In this document: positions 15,887 through 24,946 of the stretch, piece by piece
How the letters are laid out: every line of letters begins with the position of its first letter
Position numbering within the stretch: the first letter of the stretch is position 1
Assembly: GCF_000428105.1 (NCBI RefSeq)
Contig: NZ_ATZH01000031.1
Span: forward strand, 1 to 53,184
Length of the DNA: 53,184 nucleotides
Direction of reading: 5' to 3'
DNA from: Bacteroides pyogenes DSM 20611 = JCM 6294
GTDB lineage: Bacteria; Bacteroidota; Bacteroidia; Bacteroidales; Bacteroidaceae
Program-made: the position numbers and the translations under genes
The notes under the pieces: model-generated
What the model was told of the DNA's origin: nothing
Seen by the model: only the letters and a program-made list of their open reading frames with translations
The model's database searches: none

Positions 15887-15934
15887 CAAAGGTAAACATT
15901 TATTGCAAAATAACACAAAAAAGCCGTATTTTTG
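15887..15934. promoter_or_regulatory. Divergent promoters for DUF4783-nadC (minus) and rlmH (plus)
   Basis: The minus strand carries TACCTTTG (15894-15887) with TTTG at 15919-15916, 21 bp upstream. The plus strand carries TATTTTTG (15927-15934) with ATTG ending at 15905, 21 bp upstream. The two -33 regions lie between the two -7 boxes, so the promoters share the same 40 bp. Confidence 0.6.
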
Positions 15935-15959
15935 TACAATAAATCAGAATTGTAAACGC

Positions 15960-16433
15960 ATGAAAACAACCCTGCTCGTGGTAGGACGAACTGTAGAACC
16001 ACATTATATTACCGCCATCAACGACTACGTACAACGGACAAAACGCTTTATTTCGTTCGATGTGGAAGTGATTCCGGAGTTAAAGAACACCAAAAGCCTT
16101 TCCACAGATCAGCAAAAGGAAAAGGAGGGCGAACTGATCATAAAAGCGCTCCAACCGGGAGACGTGGTCGTGCTGCTCGACGAACGGGGCAAAGAGATGC
16201 GTTCGCTGGAGTTTGCCGAATATATGAAACGGAAGATGAATACCGTAAACAAACGGTTGGTTTTCATCATCGGCGGGCCTTACGGATTCTCCGAGAAAGT
16301 GTACGGAATGGCGCACGAGAAAATTTCGATGTCGAAAATGACTTTTTCGCATCAGATGATACGCTTGATCTTCGTCGAGCAAATGTACCGGGCAATGACC
16401 ATATTGAACGGAGGCCCTTATCATCATGAATAA
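15960..16433 (+). CDS. rlmH: 23S rRNA (pseudouridine-1915-N3) methyltransferase
   Basis: This 157-residue SPOUT-fold enzyme starts MKTTLLVVGRTVEPHYITAI. The SAM-binding trefoil knot appears as LLDERGKEMRSLEFAEYM, FIIGGPYGFSEKVY and MTFSHQMIRLIFVEQMYRAM, ending GGPYHHE. It methylates pseudouridine 1915 in helix 69 of 23S rRNA. The frame is open upstream to 15774 but the family start is the ATG at 15960, placed 25 bp after the TATTTTTG box. Confidence 0.97.
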   Translation: MKTTLLVVGRTVEPHYITAINDYVQRTKRFISFDVEVIPELKNTKSLSTDQQKEKEGELIIKALQPGDVVVLLDERGKEMRSLEFAEYMKRKMNTVNKRLVFIIGGPYGFSEKVYGMAHEKISMSKMTFSHQMIRLIFVEQMYRAMTILNGGPYHHE

Positions 16434-16448
16434 TCCGTACCGGAAGCG

Positions 16449-16472
16449 GTTTGCCGCCATCAGGCGGCGAAC
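16449..16472. terminator. GC-rich hairpin after rlmH
   Basis: GTTTGCCGCC-ATCA-GGCGGCGAAC forms a strong stem-loop 15 bp after the rlmH stop. There is no T-run, so it may act as a processing or pausing stem and not as a simple intrinsic terminator. The remaining 150 bp to the GH84 start show no gene. Confidence 0.45.
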
Positions 16473-16624
16473 GTGCCGGCACCGGAAGCCGGACATATTG
16501 GGAAAGAGAGGACGGGAAATCGGCAAAGGATGCCCGTGCAAACAGCGATGAACAACCACGAACAAGAGTTGCAGATATACAATATTCTTCTTTTCTTTGC
16601 AACCGAAAACTAATATCAACTCAC

Positions 16625-18841
16625 ATGAAACACAAAATTCTCGCACTACTCAGTATGGCTGTGCTAAGCGGCGGAGCCTTTTCACAAAATGTTCATCTCA
16701 ATCCGCAGCCGCAGGAAATACGATCGGGACAGGAAAAGATCGCACTGCCGGCTTCTTTCCGGCTCGTCGGAGCGGAAGACGCCAATCCGAAAGCAGTGGC
16801 ACGGCTTCAAACTCTGTTGGGAAACAAAATTCAAAAGCAGGGGCTTCCGGTTTATATCGGAGAGAAGAATGACAAGGCCATGCGCAAATTCAAAAAGATG
16901 ATACCCGACAAAGCGGAAGGGTATTACCTTGCCGTAAACGGCAGCGGGATTGTGCTTGCCGGAAGCGATGAACGGGGAACGTTCTATGCGGTGCAGACGT
17001 TGAAACAACTGCTTACCGGCGGACTGCCTTCGGACAGCCTGAGAAACCGGCTGCCGGAAACAGAAATAAAGGATTACCCCGATATCCGGTTCCGCGGCGT
17101 GGTGGAAGGTTTCTACGGGACTCCCTGGAGACATGAAGACCGGATGCGGCAGCTTCGCTTCTACGGTGAGAACAAACTGAACACTTATATCTACGGGCCT
17201 AAGGACGATCCTTACCACAGCACACCTCATTGGCGCCTTCCCTACCCCGACAAAGAGGCGGGAGAGCTGAAGAAACTGATTGAAACGGCACATGAGAATG
17301 AAGTCGACTTCGTATGGGCCATTCATCCGGGGCAGGATATACAATGGAACGATGCCGACCGCGAAAAAGTAATCGAGAAGTTCGAACGGATGTATCAATT
17401 GGGTGCACGTTCGTTCGCTGTCTTCTTCGACGACATCTCGGGCGACGGAACAGACGCGAACCGTCAGGCGGAACTGCTCAACTACATCGACCGCAAGTTT
17501 GTCAAAGAGAAAAAAGACGTGACTCCGCTCATTATGTGTCCTACGGAGTATAATAGGAGTTGGTCGAACCCGAAAGGCAATTACCTGACGACGTTGGGTA
17601 CGCAACTTCATCCCGATATTCAGATTATGTGGACGGGCGACCGGGTGATCGCGGACATGACGCGCGAGGGATTGAACTGGATCAATGAGCGCATTCGCCG
17701 TCCTGCCTACATCTGGTGGAACTTTCCGGTATCCGATTACGTGCGCGACCATTTGTTAATGGGGGCGGTGTACGGCAATGAAAAAGGCATAGAGAAAGAG
17801 ATGTCGGGCTTTGTTTCCAATCCGATGGAGCGCGCCGAAGCGTCGAAAATAGCGCTTTACGGGGTAGCGGCTTACGCGTGGAACATGGAAACGTTCGATT
17901 CGCAGCAGTCGTGGGAGAAAGGAATTGCCGCTCTGCTGCCCGACGCTGCGGACGCGCTGCTGACGTTCTGCAAGCACAATTCGGACTTGGGACCGAACGG
18001 ACACGGTTACCGCCGAGTGGAGTCGGTAGAGATACAGCCCTTCGCCGAACGCTTTGCACAAGCGGTTTCGGCCGGTAAGGAAACGGACATCGACGATCTG
18101 ATCCGGCTGAAAGCGGAGTTCGAAAAAATCTCCGAATCGGCCGATATCCTGCTGGCGAGCGAAAGCAATCCTACGCTGATCGATGAAATCAAACCGTGGA
18201 TTTACCGCTTCCGCCTGTTGGGAAGCATGGGAAATGAGGCGCTCTATCTTCAGGAAGCGTTGAAGCACCGGCAAAGGGAAGTGTTCGAACGTAAATACGC
18301 TCACCTGAAGTCGTTGCAGAAACTAAGCTACGAAATCGACCAGAGCTACAATCAGAATCCGTATCAGCCCGGCGTGAAAACCGGAAGCAAAGTGCTGACG
18401 CCCTTCATCGACACCTTGTTTGCCGCCGCCACCCGGCAGTTTAACCACGCATACGGCACGCAGTTGAGCGTAACTACCCTGTATTCGCCCCACAAGCTGA
18501 CAAGCGATATCAGGCAACTGCGCAACCAACCGCTGCAAACGAAGAACAACACCGTGCTCATCTCCCCGTTGCTGGAAGTCCTGAAGTGGCCTGCCGGAAA
18601 GTTTGTGGAGATTGAGTTCGACCGGACATACGCGGCTTTCGAGCTGGATATTCATTTCGGGAAAAAAGAGTTGCCGTCGTGGGGCAAGTGCGAAGTAACC
18701 GCCGACGGAAAGACTTGGGAAGAAGTGGAAGTGTCGAAAGGAGTCAAGAACAAAGCGGTGAAAGCGATCCGCTTCTACAATGCAGGCGACAAAGAAGAGC
18801 AAATCCATTTCAGGAAATTTGCCGTGACGCTTCGGAAATAA
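16625..18841 (+). CDS. GH84 beta-N-acetylhexosaminidase (O-GlcNAcase-like), exported
   Basis: This 738-residue protein begins MKHKILALLSMAVLSGGAFS, a signal peptide. It has an N-terminal domain (about 22-145), then the GH84 TIM barrel (RFRGVVEGFYGTPW, NTYIYGPKDDPYHS, VDFVWAIHPGQDI) with the catalytic aspartate pair Asp269-Asp270 in FAVFFDDISG, and a helical and beta C-terminal region. It closely follows the B. thetaiotaomicron O-GlcNAcase homologue BT_4395 along its full length. Such enzymes cleave beta-GlcNAc from host glycans by substrate-assisted catalysis. The ATG at 16625 is chosen because it opens the signal peptide; the frame upstream is not coding. Confidence 0.95.
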   Translation: MKHKILALLSMAVLSGGAFSQNVHLNPQPQEIRSGQEKIALPASFRLVGAEDANPKAVARLQTLLGNKIQKQGLPVYIGEKNDKAMRKFKKMIPDKAEGYYLAVNGSGIVLAGSDERGTFYAVQTLKQLLTGGLPSDSLRNRLPETEIKDYPDIRFRGVVEGFYGTPWRHEDRMRQLRFYGENKLNTYIYGPKDDPYHSTPHWRLPYPDKEAGELKKLIETAHENEVDFVWAIHPGQDIQWNDADREKVIEKFERMYQLGARSFAVFFDDISGDGTDANRQAELLNYIDRKFVKEKKDVTPLIMCPTEYNRSWSNPKGNYLTTLGTQLHPDIQIMWTGDRVIADMTREGLNWINERIRRPAYIWWNFPVSDYVRDHLLMGAVYGNEKGIEKEMSGFVSNPMERAEASKIALYGVAAYAWNMETFDSQQSWEKGIAALLPDAADALLTFCKHNSDLGPNGHGYRRVESVEIQPFAERFAQAVSAGKETDIDDLIRLKAEFEKISESADILLASESNPTLIDEIKPWIYRFRLLGSMGNEALYLQEALKHRQREVFERKYAHLKSLQKLSYEIDQSYNQNPYQPGVKTGSKVLTPFIDTLFAAATRQFNHAYGTQLSVTTLYSPHKLTSDIRQLRNQPLQTKNNTVLISPLLEVLKWPAGKFVEIEFDRTYAAFELDIHFGKKELPSWGKCEVTADGKTWEEVEVSKGVKNKAVKAIRFYNAGDKEEQIHFRKFAVTLRK

Positions 18842-18861
18842 CAACGCACAAGATGTGTCGA

Positions 18862-18903
18862 AGCCGGAAAGCTTGCCGTTTAACGCGCGCAAACTTTCCG
18901 GCT
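18862..18903 (+). terminator. Stem-loop terminator after GH84
   Basis: AGCCGGAAAG (18862-18871) and its exact reverse complement CTTTCCGGCT (18894-18903) enclose 22 nt that can add a further TTGC/GCAA pairing. It begins 21 bp after the stop codon. A loose pyrimidine run (CCTCTTC) follows. Confidence 0.6.
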
Positions 18904-19066
18904 CCTCTTCATTGATAAGCAGATGGTCGGCTTTTCTTTTGCCACCGAGCTTCCGTCATGCCGGAAGAATCATGCAAACGTGCATTGTTCGCCCGCCCGC
19001 AACGGCTTGTTCTTTTCTTAACACAAAGTAATCCCTATGCCATGACTGCCTGCTCCGGATAAAACA

Positions 19067-19198
19067 AAACCTTGAAGCATGCAAAACAGCGGTTTCGTTT
19101 GAGCGAAAGAGAGGCTCTGTTCAGGCAAAACAAAAGCTCTGTTCAGGCAAAAGAAAGCCTTTGCTCAAGGAAAGCAGAAGCTCCGTTCAAGCAGCCCC
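19067..19198. repeat. Degenerate 22-bp tandem repeat (six units)
   Basis: Units start at 19067, 19089, 19111, 19133, 19155 and 19177, each exactly 22 bp. The best units read GAGGCTCT or AAAGCTCT at positions 1-8, then GTTCAG, then GCAAAA. Spacing is kept although sequence drifts, especially in the first two. The motifs AGCTCT and GCAAAA sit at nearly the same phase in the 22-bp repeat at 37.3 kb. Confidence 0.75.
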
Positions 19199-19292
19199 AA
19201 GAATCTCTTCCGCAGTAAGTTCGAAGCCGGAACGGGCAACAGGGCTTTGCTTCAGGCAAGATAAAACTTCATTCGCTGCACGAACTGCCGCG

Positions 19293-19748
19293 TCACTCCC
19301 GATTCATCAACCGTTGCTCCGCCATCTGCTCGTATTTCGTTTCCGGCCTGCCGTAGTTGGCATACGGATAAATGGAAATTCCGCCGCGTGGCGTAAACAG
19401 CCCGGTCACTTCGATATATTTGGGATTCATCAGCTTTATCAAATCTTTCATGATGATATTCACGCAGTCTTCATGAAAAGCTCCATGATTGCGGAAGCTG
19501 AACAGATAAAGCTTCAGGCTTTTGCTTTCCACCATCTTCACATCGGGAATGTAACTGATGCGAATCTCCGCAAAATCGGGCTGTCCCGTAATGGGACACA
19601 AGCTGGTGAATTCGGGGCAATTGAATCTTACCCAATAATCATTGCCGGGATGTTTGTTGTCAAAAGCTTCCAACACTTCGGGAGCGTAGTCTTGCTTATA
19701 CTCGGTGCTTCTGCCCAACAGGGACAATTGTTCTTTTAGTTCGCTCAT
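19293..19748 (-). CDS. queF: NADPH-dependent preQ0 reductase
   Basis: This 151-residue enzyme reduces the nitrile of preQ0 to preQ1 in queuosine synthesis. The active-site cysteine lies in [16 protein letters not shown], and the substrate-binding segment [20 protein letters not shown] with its Glu-His/Phe-His pair is intact. It is the short, unimodular type. It follows queC by 3 bp and ends the transporter-queC-queF operon. Its 3' end faces the convergent GH84 gene across the 22-bp repeat region. Confidence 0.96.
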   Translation of the reverse strand: MSELKEQLSLLGRSTEYKQDYAPEVLEAFDNKHPGNDYWVRFNCPEFTSLCPITGQPDFAEIRISYIPDVKMVESKSLKLYLFSFRNHGAFHEDCVNIIMKDLIKLMNPKYIEVTGLFTPRGGISIYPYANYGRPETKYEQMAEQRLMNRE

Positions 19749-19751
19749 AAC

Positions 19752-20408
19752 TTATAATGATTGTTTCAGATACTTCTCCAAACCTTCGCGGCGGAGCTTG
19801 CAAGCCGGGCATTCACCGCATCCGTCGCCCTGAATGCCGTTGTAACAAGTCAGCGTTTCGCGGCGTATCAAGTCCATCACGCCCAGCTCATCCGCCAAAG
19901 CCCACGTCTCCGTCTTGTCTATCCACATCAGCGGGGTGTGAATCACGAAGTGTTCATCCATCGCCAAGTCCAGCGTCACGTTCAACGACTTGATAAACGC
20001 GTCGCGGCAATCGGGATAACCGCTGAAATCGGTCTGCGAAACACCCGTCACCAACTGACGGATGCCACGTTCGCACGCATACACCGCAGCAATGCTCAGG
20101 AAGAAGAGGTTGCGCCCCGGCACGAAAGTGTTGGGAACACTGCCCTCCGGCTTCTCCTTATCCATCTCCATCGCAGCATCGGTCAGCGAGTTGCGTCCCA
20201 GAGTGCCGATGAAAGACACATCCATCACATCGAACGGCACGTTTGCTCTCGCCGCAATACCCTGTGCCAGCTCCACTTCTTTCTGATGTTTCTGTCCGTA
20301 AAGGAAACTCAACGCACGAACCTCCTTGAAATGTTTCTTTGCCCAAAACAGACATGTGGTCGAATCCTGCCCTCCGCTGAACACAACCAACGCAGCTTCC
20401 TTATTCAC
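19752..20408 (-). CDS. queC: 7-cyano-7-deazaguanine (preQ0) synthase
   Basis: This 218-residue enzyme converts 7-carboxy-7-deazaguanine to preQ0 using ATP and ammonia. The N-terminal PP-loop [12 protein letters not shown] binds ATP, and the C-terminal cysteines in [19 protein letters not shown] bind zinc. The length is normal. It lies 1 bp after the transporter gene and 3 bp before queF. No queD or queE is in this window, so the cell needs them elsewhere or imports a later precursor. Confidence 0.97.
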   Translation of the reverse strand: MNKEAALVVFSGGQDSTTCLFWAKKHFKEVRALSFLYGQKHQKEVELAQGIAARANVPFDVMDVSFIGTLGRNSLTDAAMEMDKEKPEGSVPNTFVPGRNLFFLSIAAVYACERGIRQLVTGVSQTDFSGYPDCRDAFIKSLNVTLDLAMDEHFVIHTPLMWIDKTETWALADELGVMDLIRRETLTCYNGIQGDGCGECPACKLRREGLEKYLKQSL

Positions 20409-20409
20409 G

Positions 20410-21090
20410 TCAGATTTCCTTTATCTTTAATACATTGTAAGAGATATCCGTGTCGTAAACATCGGTTCCGTCGATTCTTTTTATGGCTTTTACCACCCGT
20501 ATCGTAACAGGCAGAATGAGAACCTCGTACATGGATTTCAGCACCACCTGAAGTCCCATGATGACAAGCAGCTCCTTCCAGGCGATGATACCTGCGAAAG
20601 CTATCGGAAAGAAGATGATCGAGTCGGCGGTCTCGCCCACTACCGTAGACCAAATGGCTCGTGCCGAGAAGTTTTTCCCTCCGCTCGCCACTTTCATCTT
20701 GCTCATGACATAAGCATTAAGGAAAGAACCTACCAGAAAGGCCAGCATGCTGGCGGCAAGAATGCGGGGAGCCATGCCGAACACGAAATCGAAATGCTCC
20801 TCACCTTCCCAGAAAGGCGCGGCGGGTAAAGCAACGGCTATCAATCCGAGCGCAACAACGAAGAAATTCATGGCAAATCCGCTCCAGATGATAAGGCGAG
20901 CCTTTTTGAACCCCCAGACTTCGGCAATGCAGTCGTTGATGATATAAGAAACGGGGAAGACCAATAATCCGGCGGTCACCGTCAGTCCGCCCACTTGAAT
21001 GACTTTTGTTTCGAGAAGATTGGCTGCAATGAGGCATACATTGAAAAGAATGCCCAGCAACATGAAGGGTACAGATACTTTTTCTTTCAT
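20410..21090 (-). CDS. Queuosine precursor transporter (YhhQ/QPTR family)
   Basis: This 226-residue integral membrane protein has about six helices (for example [60 protein letters not shown]). The polar motif [12 protein letters not shown] and the helix with [16 protein letters not shown] are typical of the YhhQ/VUT_1 family, which imports preQ0, preQ1 or queuine. It opens the que operon under a TATCTTTG promoter at 21168-21175. Cotranscription with queC and queF fits salvage plus synthesis of queuosine. Confidence 0.93.
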   Translation of the reverse strand: MKEKVSVPFMLLGILFNVCLIAANLLETKVIQVGGLTVTAGLLVFPVSYIINDCIAEVWGFKKARLIIWSGFAMNFFVVALGLIAVALPAAPFWEGEEHFDFVFGMAPRILAASMLAFLVGSFLNAYVMSKMKVASGGKNFSARAIWSTVVGETADSIIFFPIAFAGIIAWKELLVIMGLQVVLKSMYEVLILPVTIRVVKAIKRIDGTDVYDTDISYNVLKIKEI

Positions 21091-21167
21091 AATTCCTGTT
21101 TTTTACGTGGTGTTCTAGAATACACGGCCGCTATTCACGGCATCGCATGTCTTTAATTTTCGGGGTG

Positions 21168-21175
21168 CAAAGATA
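21168..21175 (-). promoter_or_regulatory. -7 box of the queuosine operon
   Basis: The minus strand reads TATCTTTG, a full -7 match. The leader between it and the ATG at 21090 is about 70 nt and contains short inverted pairs (GCCG...CGGC and GTGT...ACAC) and an A-run close to the start. A preQ1 riboswitch would make sense here but could not be shown. Confidence 0.55.
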
Positions 21176-21208
21176 GAGAAAAAAACAAAAAGACAACACA
21201 TCTTCCTG

Positions 21209-21496
21209 TTATAATCCGCTAAAATAACTTTTCAGGGCATCGACATACTCCTCCATCGCTTTTCTCCCGTCGGAAGTCAGCCGGCAGAGGGTACGGGGTC
21301 TCTTGCCGACAAAACTTTTTTCGACTTCGATATATCCCGCCTCGCTTAGTTTATCCAGCTGAATGCTCAGGTTTCCTGCCGTCGACTGCGTCTTTTCTTT
21401 CAGATAAACGAAGTCGGCCTCTTCCACCGATAGGAGAATAGACATGATGCCCAGCCGGAGCTGCGAATGTAATAATGGATTCAGTTCTTTGAGCAT
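21209..21496 (-). CDS. Small winged-helix transcriptional regulator
   Basis: This 95-residue protein is essentially one winged-helix domain: PLLHSQLRLGIMSILLSVEE, then TQSTAGNLSIQLDKLSEAGY (recognition helix), then IEVEKSFVGKRPRTLCRLTS (wing). It matches the HTH_34/ArsR-MarR-like group found in Bacteroidetes. It overlaps the membrane-protein gene before it by 16 bp, so both come from one messenger. It is a good candidate for the factor that binds the palindromic sites at 24727 and 24806, but that link is inferred from location only. Confidence 0.85.
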   Translation of the reverse strand: MLKELNPLLHSQLRLGIMSILLSVEEADFVYLKEKTQSTAGNLSIQLDKLSEAGYIEVEKSFVGKRPRTLCRLTSDGRKAMEEYVDALKSYFSGL

Positions 21497-22068
21497 CGTT
21501 TCATGTGGTTATTCATTATATGTCCGGGAATAATCATCATCACCACAAAGATAGCGGCAAACATCAGCAATTTATCATACCCATGAATAAATAAAGAGAT
21601 GAAAGAGAGCAACAGACCGATCGCCCCGCCTATGATATGCACCTTATACTTCGCAATCAAGCCGGTGAGTGTCACCCCCATCGACATCAACAACGGCATG
21701 AGGAAAAGAACGTCTATCCGCACCACAAAAGCGAGAGAAGAGAGGCAGAAACTGACGATGCCGAACAAAGCCCACATCTGCGTTGTAATGCGGTCGATAT
21801 AATTCCTCGTTCCTTTCTTTCCATGCTTACGTTCGAAGAAAATCGTCAGCGGAAGGGCGGTTAAAGGCAAAGCAAACCAAAGGAAATTCACCTGCCACAT
21901 GCCTGTATATAGCCACAAAGACCATACTGCCAGCGATATAACGACGGTAGCATATCCCCAAATCAGCAAGGGATAGGCCGCATGACGCGCCGTATTCTCC
22001 TGCGTCTCCCGAATCATCCGGGCGATAAGTTCCAAACTTTCTTTTTCGGAAATCTTCTTGTCTTCCAT
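21481..22068 (-). CDS. Multi-helix membrane protein paired with the winged-helix regulator
   Basis: This 195-residue protein has a soluble N-terminus (MEDKKISEKESLELIARMIR) followed by about five transmembrane helices, among them LLIWGYATVVISLAVWSLWL, MWALFGIVSFCLSSLAFVV and LMFAAIFVVMMIIPGHIM. No enzymatic motif is visible. It starts a two-gene unit with the regulator. A -7 box TATTTTTG lies shortly upstream on the minus strand, and a GTTTA...AAATC segment between the -33 and -7 areas faintly resembles the operator at 24.8 kb. It may modulate the regulator from the membrane. Confidence 0.75.
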   Translation of the reverse strand: MEDKKISEKESLELIARMIRETQENTARHAAYPLLIWGYATVVISLAVWSLWLYTGMWQVNFLWFALPLTALPLTIFFERKHGKKGTRNYIDRITTQMWALFGIVSFCLSSLAFVVRIDVLFLMPLLMSMGVTLTGLIAKYKVHIIGGAIGLLLSFISLFIHGYDKLLMFAAIFVVMMIIPGHIMNNHMKRCSKN

Positions 22069-22127
22069 AATCCATCAATTTTGTTTCAAAAATAATATAG
22101 TCTGTTTAATAAATCAAGCGTAACCGT

Positions 22128-24308
22128 TTATTTCCCGTCCAGCCGTTTCCTTTCTTCCGAAGATTGCTTTTCCACACTCACTTTCTTTATTTTCTTTCCC
22201 CGGTTGAAGTTCCACGAGAAGCTCAACTTAAACACCCTCCCCGCAGAAGCCGACGAATAATGGGCTACGGATGTGTAGGCCGGCAAATGACTGGTATAAG
22301 CATTGCTCCTGTCGAATACATTATCCACACCCAAAGTTGCCGTCAAACGTCCGTCATTCCACTTTTTACGCAACCGGAGATGAAGAGCATGAAACGGAGC
22401 GACCTCGCTGTTGCCGGAATACAACCGGCTCGCCCCGCTGCATTCCGCTTCGAGCGAGTAATCCGAAGGCAAAAAGAAGACAACGCTCGCATTGCCGAAA
22501 AACAGGAAATGGCCGGAATAACCGTTTTCTTTATACATACGGATGTCTTGCCGCACACCCACCGCATTGGCAGACAGATTGAACCACGTAACCGGTTGCC
22601 AGGGAACATTGACGGCCACAAACCAATGGTTCTCACGATAGTGGTTTTCATAGCTGATGTACGACATGTCGGTATTCGCAGCATCCTCTTTGCCGAACTC
22701 GCGAATCAAGTCGCGGTGCAGGTTGCCGCCGACAGTGAGCGTATACCTGTAATTATACACCAGCGTGGCGCTGAGTTTATGTATGTAAGTCGGGCGCAAA
22801 GCCGGGTTGCCCACTTGGTAAGTATAGTCCGAAGTCTGAATGCGATTGGGGTTCAGCGCAAAGAAAGACGGACGTTCGATATATCTTCCGTATTGTCCGA
22901 CAATCATCCATTTATGAATTTCGTCGAAATAATAGCTTGCGTCGACATGAGGAAACCAGTCCCGGAGTTCCTTCGTCCGATGGTTTGTACGGTCGGATAT
23001 ACGCGCATATTCACCCCTCATCCCGATACGGATACTGCCTTTCTTTCCTTCTGTGGAATAAACGGCATACATGGCTCCGATACGTTCGTCGTAATCCAGC
23101 TCATGCCCGTAAGCGGCATTATCACGCCAGCTTCCGTCAACGTTCAAACCTTCGTATTTCGAACAGTCTTCCATATCCGTACCGGTATATCTCAATCCTA
23201 TTCGGAAGAAAGACTTTTTCCGCAGTTGCTTTTTCCAGGAGAAATCGGCAGTGGCAATCCGGTATGTGGCCAAAGAACGCGACCGATAGACCGTGTCGCT
23301 GTGCAGCCCTCTCGCCCGATGCTCCAGATGATAACGGTTGTTTCCGTCCAGATCTTTTAAAGTATAGTCCGCCGCCAGCTTCCATACGGAACCTTTCGCA
23401 TCCAACTTGCGTATATAGTTTGCGGCAACCGAATACATATTGTAACTTTCCTCCTGACGGTACGCTCCACGGCTTTCTATCTCCGCCCGGCCGGTCGACA
23501 AAAAAGAAAAGCTTTGCGAATGCCACAGGTACGAACGGCGGGTATACTCCAGTTCCGCTCCAAACTGCCTCAACGTATCTATCGTATAAACAGCTCCTGC
23601 GCGGGAAGTGCCGTAATTCACAGGCTGCTTCATCTGCGTCGTGGCGGTGAAATCTTTTCCTGAGACAGCGTATTGCCGAACAGTTTGCAGGTTTCCCCGA
23701 TTCTCCGGCATCCACATCCCCGAAGCCGTAGCATACACATCCCATTTCCCGCTATGAAAATTTAAACTCCCGTCAGGACGGTATCGTTGAAGGGAAGAAG
23801 CCCAGAAAGACGTCAGCGACAGACTGCCCTGCATCCCTCGATCCGTGCGGCGGCGCATAATGAAATGGATGGTTCCTCCTTGCATATTGGCCTCTTTGTC
23901 GGCGCCCGCCATCGGAACGACTTCGATACGGAGAATATCCTCCGACTTCAACGTATGCAGATAAGCCGTCAACATTTCTCCGGTCAGCCGTATCTCCCGG
24001 TTGTTTACGAATACTTTCGTTCCGGAAGAGCCGTTGATGGAGATGCGTTCATCGGATATCCAAACGCCCGGCGCCTGACGGAGAAGCTCCACCCCGTCCT
24101 TGTTTATGGACGAAGGAACGGAAAGAACATACCGGTCGGCCTTTCTCTTCACCGAACTGCTTTGTACAACCACTTCCTGCAACGCGTAGACCACAGAATC
24201 AATCGGCAAGCTATCGCGCACGGAAAGAGGACGACCGCCTTCTTGCTGCCCTCTGCCGAAACAGAGAGCAGGCAAGCCGATCCATAAGGCAAGCATTATC
24301 CGTTTCAT
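22128..24308 (-). CDS. Outer-membrane beta-barrel protein, TonB-receptor-like
   Basis: This 726-residue protein has a signal peptide (MKRIMLALWIGLPALCFG) and a plug-like region (YALQEVVVQSSSVKRKADRY, then LLRQAPGVWISDERISINGS and ILRIEVVPMAGADKEANMQG). The long remainder has many amphipathic strands and ends in the aromatic strand FKLSFSWNFNRG. It lacks the N-terminal carboxypeptidase-regulatory-like domain of larger receptors and fits the OMP_b-brl_3 group. EVVVQSS could be a TonB box. The gene follows a DUF2141 gene by 5 bp. A role in uptake of a small ligand under the nearby regulator is likely, but the ligand is unknown. Confidence 0.85.
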   Translation of the reverse strand: MKRIMLALWIGLPALCFGRGQQEGGRPLSVRDSLPIDSVVYALQEVVVQSSSVKRKADRYVLSVPSSINKDGVELLRQAPGVWISDERISINGSSGTKVFVNNREIRLTGEMLTAYLHTLKSEDILRIEVVPMAGADKEANMQGGTIHFIMRRRTDRGMQGSLSLTSFWASSLQRYRPDGSLNFHSGKWDVYATASGMWMPENRGNLQTVRQYAVSGKDFTATTQMKQPVNYGTSRAGAVYTIDTLRQFGAELEYTRRSYLWHSQSFSFLSTGRAEIESRGAYRQEESYNMYSVAANYIRKLDAKGSVWKLAADYTLKDLDGNNRYHLEHRARGLHSDTVYRSRSLATYRIATADFSWKKQLRKKSFFRIGLRYTGTDMEDCSKYEGLNVDGSWRDNAAYGHELDYDERIGAMYAVYSTEGKKGSIRIGMRGEYARISDRTNHRTKELRDWFPHVDASYYFDEIHKWMIVGQYGRYIERPSFFALNPNRIQTSDYTYQVGNPALRPTYIHKLSATLVYNYRYTLTVGGNLHRDLIREFGKEDAANTDMSYISYENHYRENHWFVAVNVPWQPVTWFNLSANAVGVRQDIRMYKENGYSGHFLFFGNASVVFFLPSDYSLEAECSGASRLYSGNSEVAPFHALHLRLRKKWNDGRLTATLGVDNVFDRSNAYTSHLPAYTSVAHYSSASAGRVFKLSFSWNFNRGKKIKKVSVEKQSSEERKRLDGK

Positions 24309-24313
24309 ACACC

Positions 24314-24688
24314 TTATTTATATATAGGGTAGTACAACTCGACTTTCACGGTAGCCGGCTTGTCGGACTCTTTCTTACATTTCTCGCGCACATACCCCTC
24401 CAACGGTCTGCCCTGTTCATCCTTGTCCAAATCCATATTTTCATTCTCGTCGTGAAAAAGCGACAGAGTGAATTTCTCCCAAGGCACATCCTTCAGGACG
24501 ACTATCGCAGTTCTTTCGGCGGCTTTTACCATGGCATATACCGGTTTCGACGTTTCATCCTTTTGAGCCATCACGAGGATACTGCCCTTCGCGTTGCGAA
24601 TACCGCGTACTTCTACCGTTACATCCTGAGCACAAACACCCATTCGGCAGCAAACAACTCCCAAAACAATAAGCAACAAACGTTTCAT
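24314..24688 (-). CDS. Exported DUF2141-family protein
   Basis: This 124-residue protein has a signal peptide ending near GVCAQD and one DUF2141 domain: VTVEVRGIRNAKGSILVMAQ, then VPWEKFTLSLFHDENENMDL, a Ca-binding-like acidic loop, then LYYPIYK. The family is small, periplasmic or secreted, and of unknown function. It is the first gene of the unit with the outer-membrane barrel, under a promoter with two copies of a palindromic operator. Confidence 0.85.
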   Translation of the reverse strand: MKRLLLIVLGVVCCRMGVCAQDVTVEVRGIRNAKGSILVMAQKDETSKPVYAMVKAAERTAIVVLKDVPWEKFTLSLFHDENENMDLDKDEQGRPLEGYVREKCKKESDKPATVKVELYYPIYK

Positions 24689-24726
24689 CTCGATTTCTCC
24701 TTATTCGTTAGTGAATAAAATTAATT

Positions 24727-24743
24727 AGTTTATTTTATAAACC
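24727..24743. promoter_or_regulatory. Operator copy 1 in the 5' leader of DUF2141
   Basis: AGTTTAT-TTT-ATAAACC differs by one base from the perfect palindrome at 24806-24822. It lies about 40 bp before the ATG at 24688, downstream of the likely transcription start, and 79 bp from the second copy. Confidence 0.7.
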
Positions 24744-24793
24744 ATATATGGATTAAAAAAAACAAGGAGCTGCGCATCTCACTTGTTCGAAAG

Positions 24794-24825
24794 CAAAGAT
24801 AAATAGGTTTATTTTATAAACCAAA
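24794..24825 (-). promoter_or_regulatory. Promoter with embedded operator copy 2
   Basis: On the minus strand TTTG (24825-24822) and TATCTTTG (24801-24794) are 20 bp apart, a full Bacteroides promoter. The palindrome GGTTTAT-TTT-ATAAACC (24806-24822) fills the spacer and reaches into the -33 box. A protein bound here would block polymerase directly. The second copy 79 bp downstream suggests cooperative or looped repression. Confidence 0.75.
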
Positions 24826-24946
24826 TGTTTTAGAAGAAAAATCAAAAAAAAGAATCCTTCCCATCCTTTTCAAGTATGAAAGGATAAGAAGGATAACTAC
24901 TCAAAACTTCAAATGTAGTATCTTTGGAAAAATCTCTCTTGCAGAA

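Larger units (their letters stand above)
18842..19292. other. Intergenic region between convergent GH84 and queF genes
   Basis: This 451-bp region has no gene. It contains a terminator-like stem (18862-18903) and a run of degenerate 22-bp tandem units (19067-19198), described separately. The stretch 18904-19066 shows nothing recognisable. Confidence 0.7.

Noticed and set aside
16451..16624. N-terminal extension of the GH84 protein
   Set aside because: The frame is open but overlaps a GC-rich hairpin, and the signal peptide clearly begins at 16625.
21091..21167. preQ1 riboswitch upstream of the queuosine transporter
   Set aside because: The place is right and an A-run is present, but I could not fit the preQ1-I or preQ1-II pseudoknot. 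A covariance-model search would decide.
22164..23360. 398-residue plus-strand open frame
   Set aside because: It is a shadow of the outer-membrane barrel gene on the other strand.
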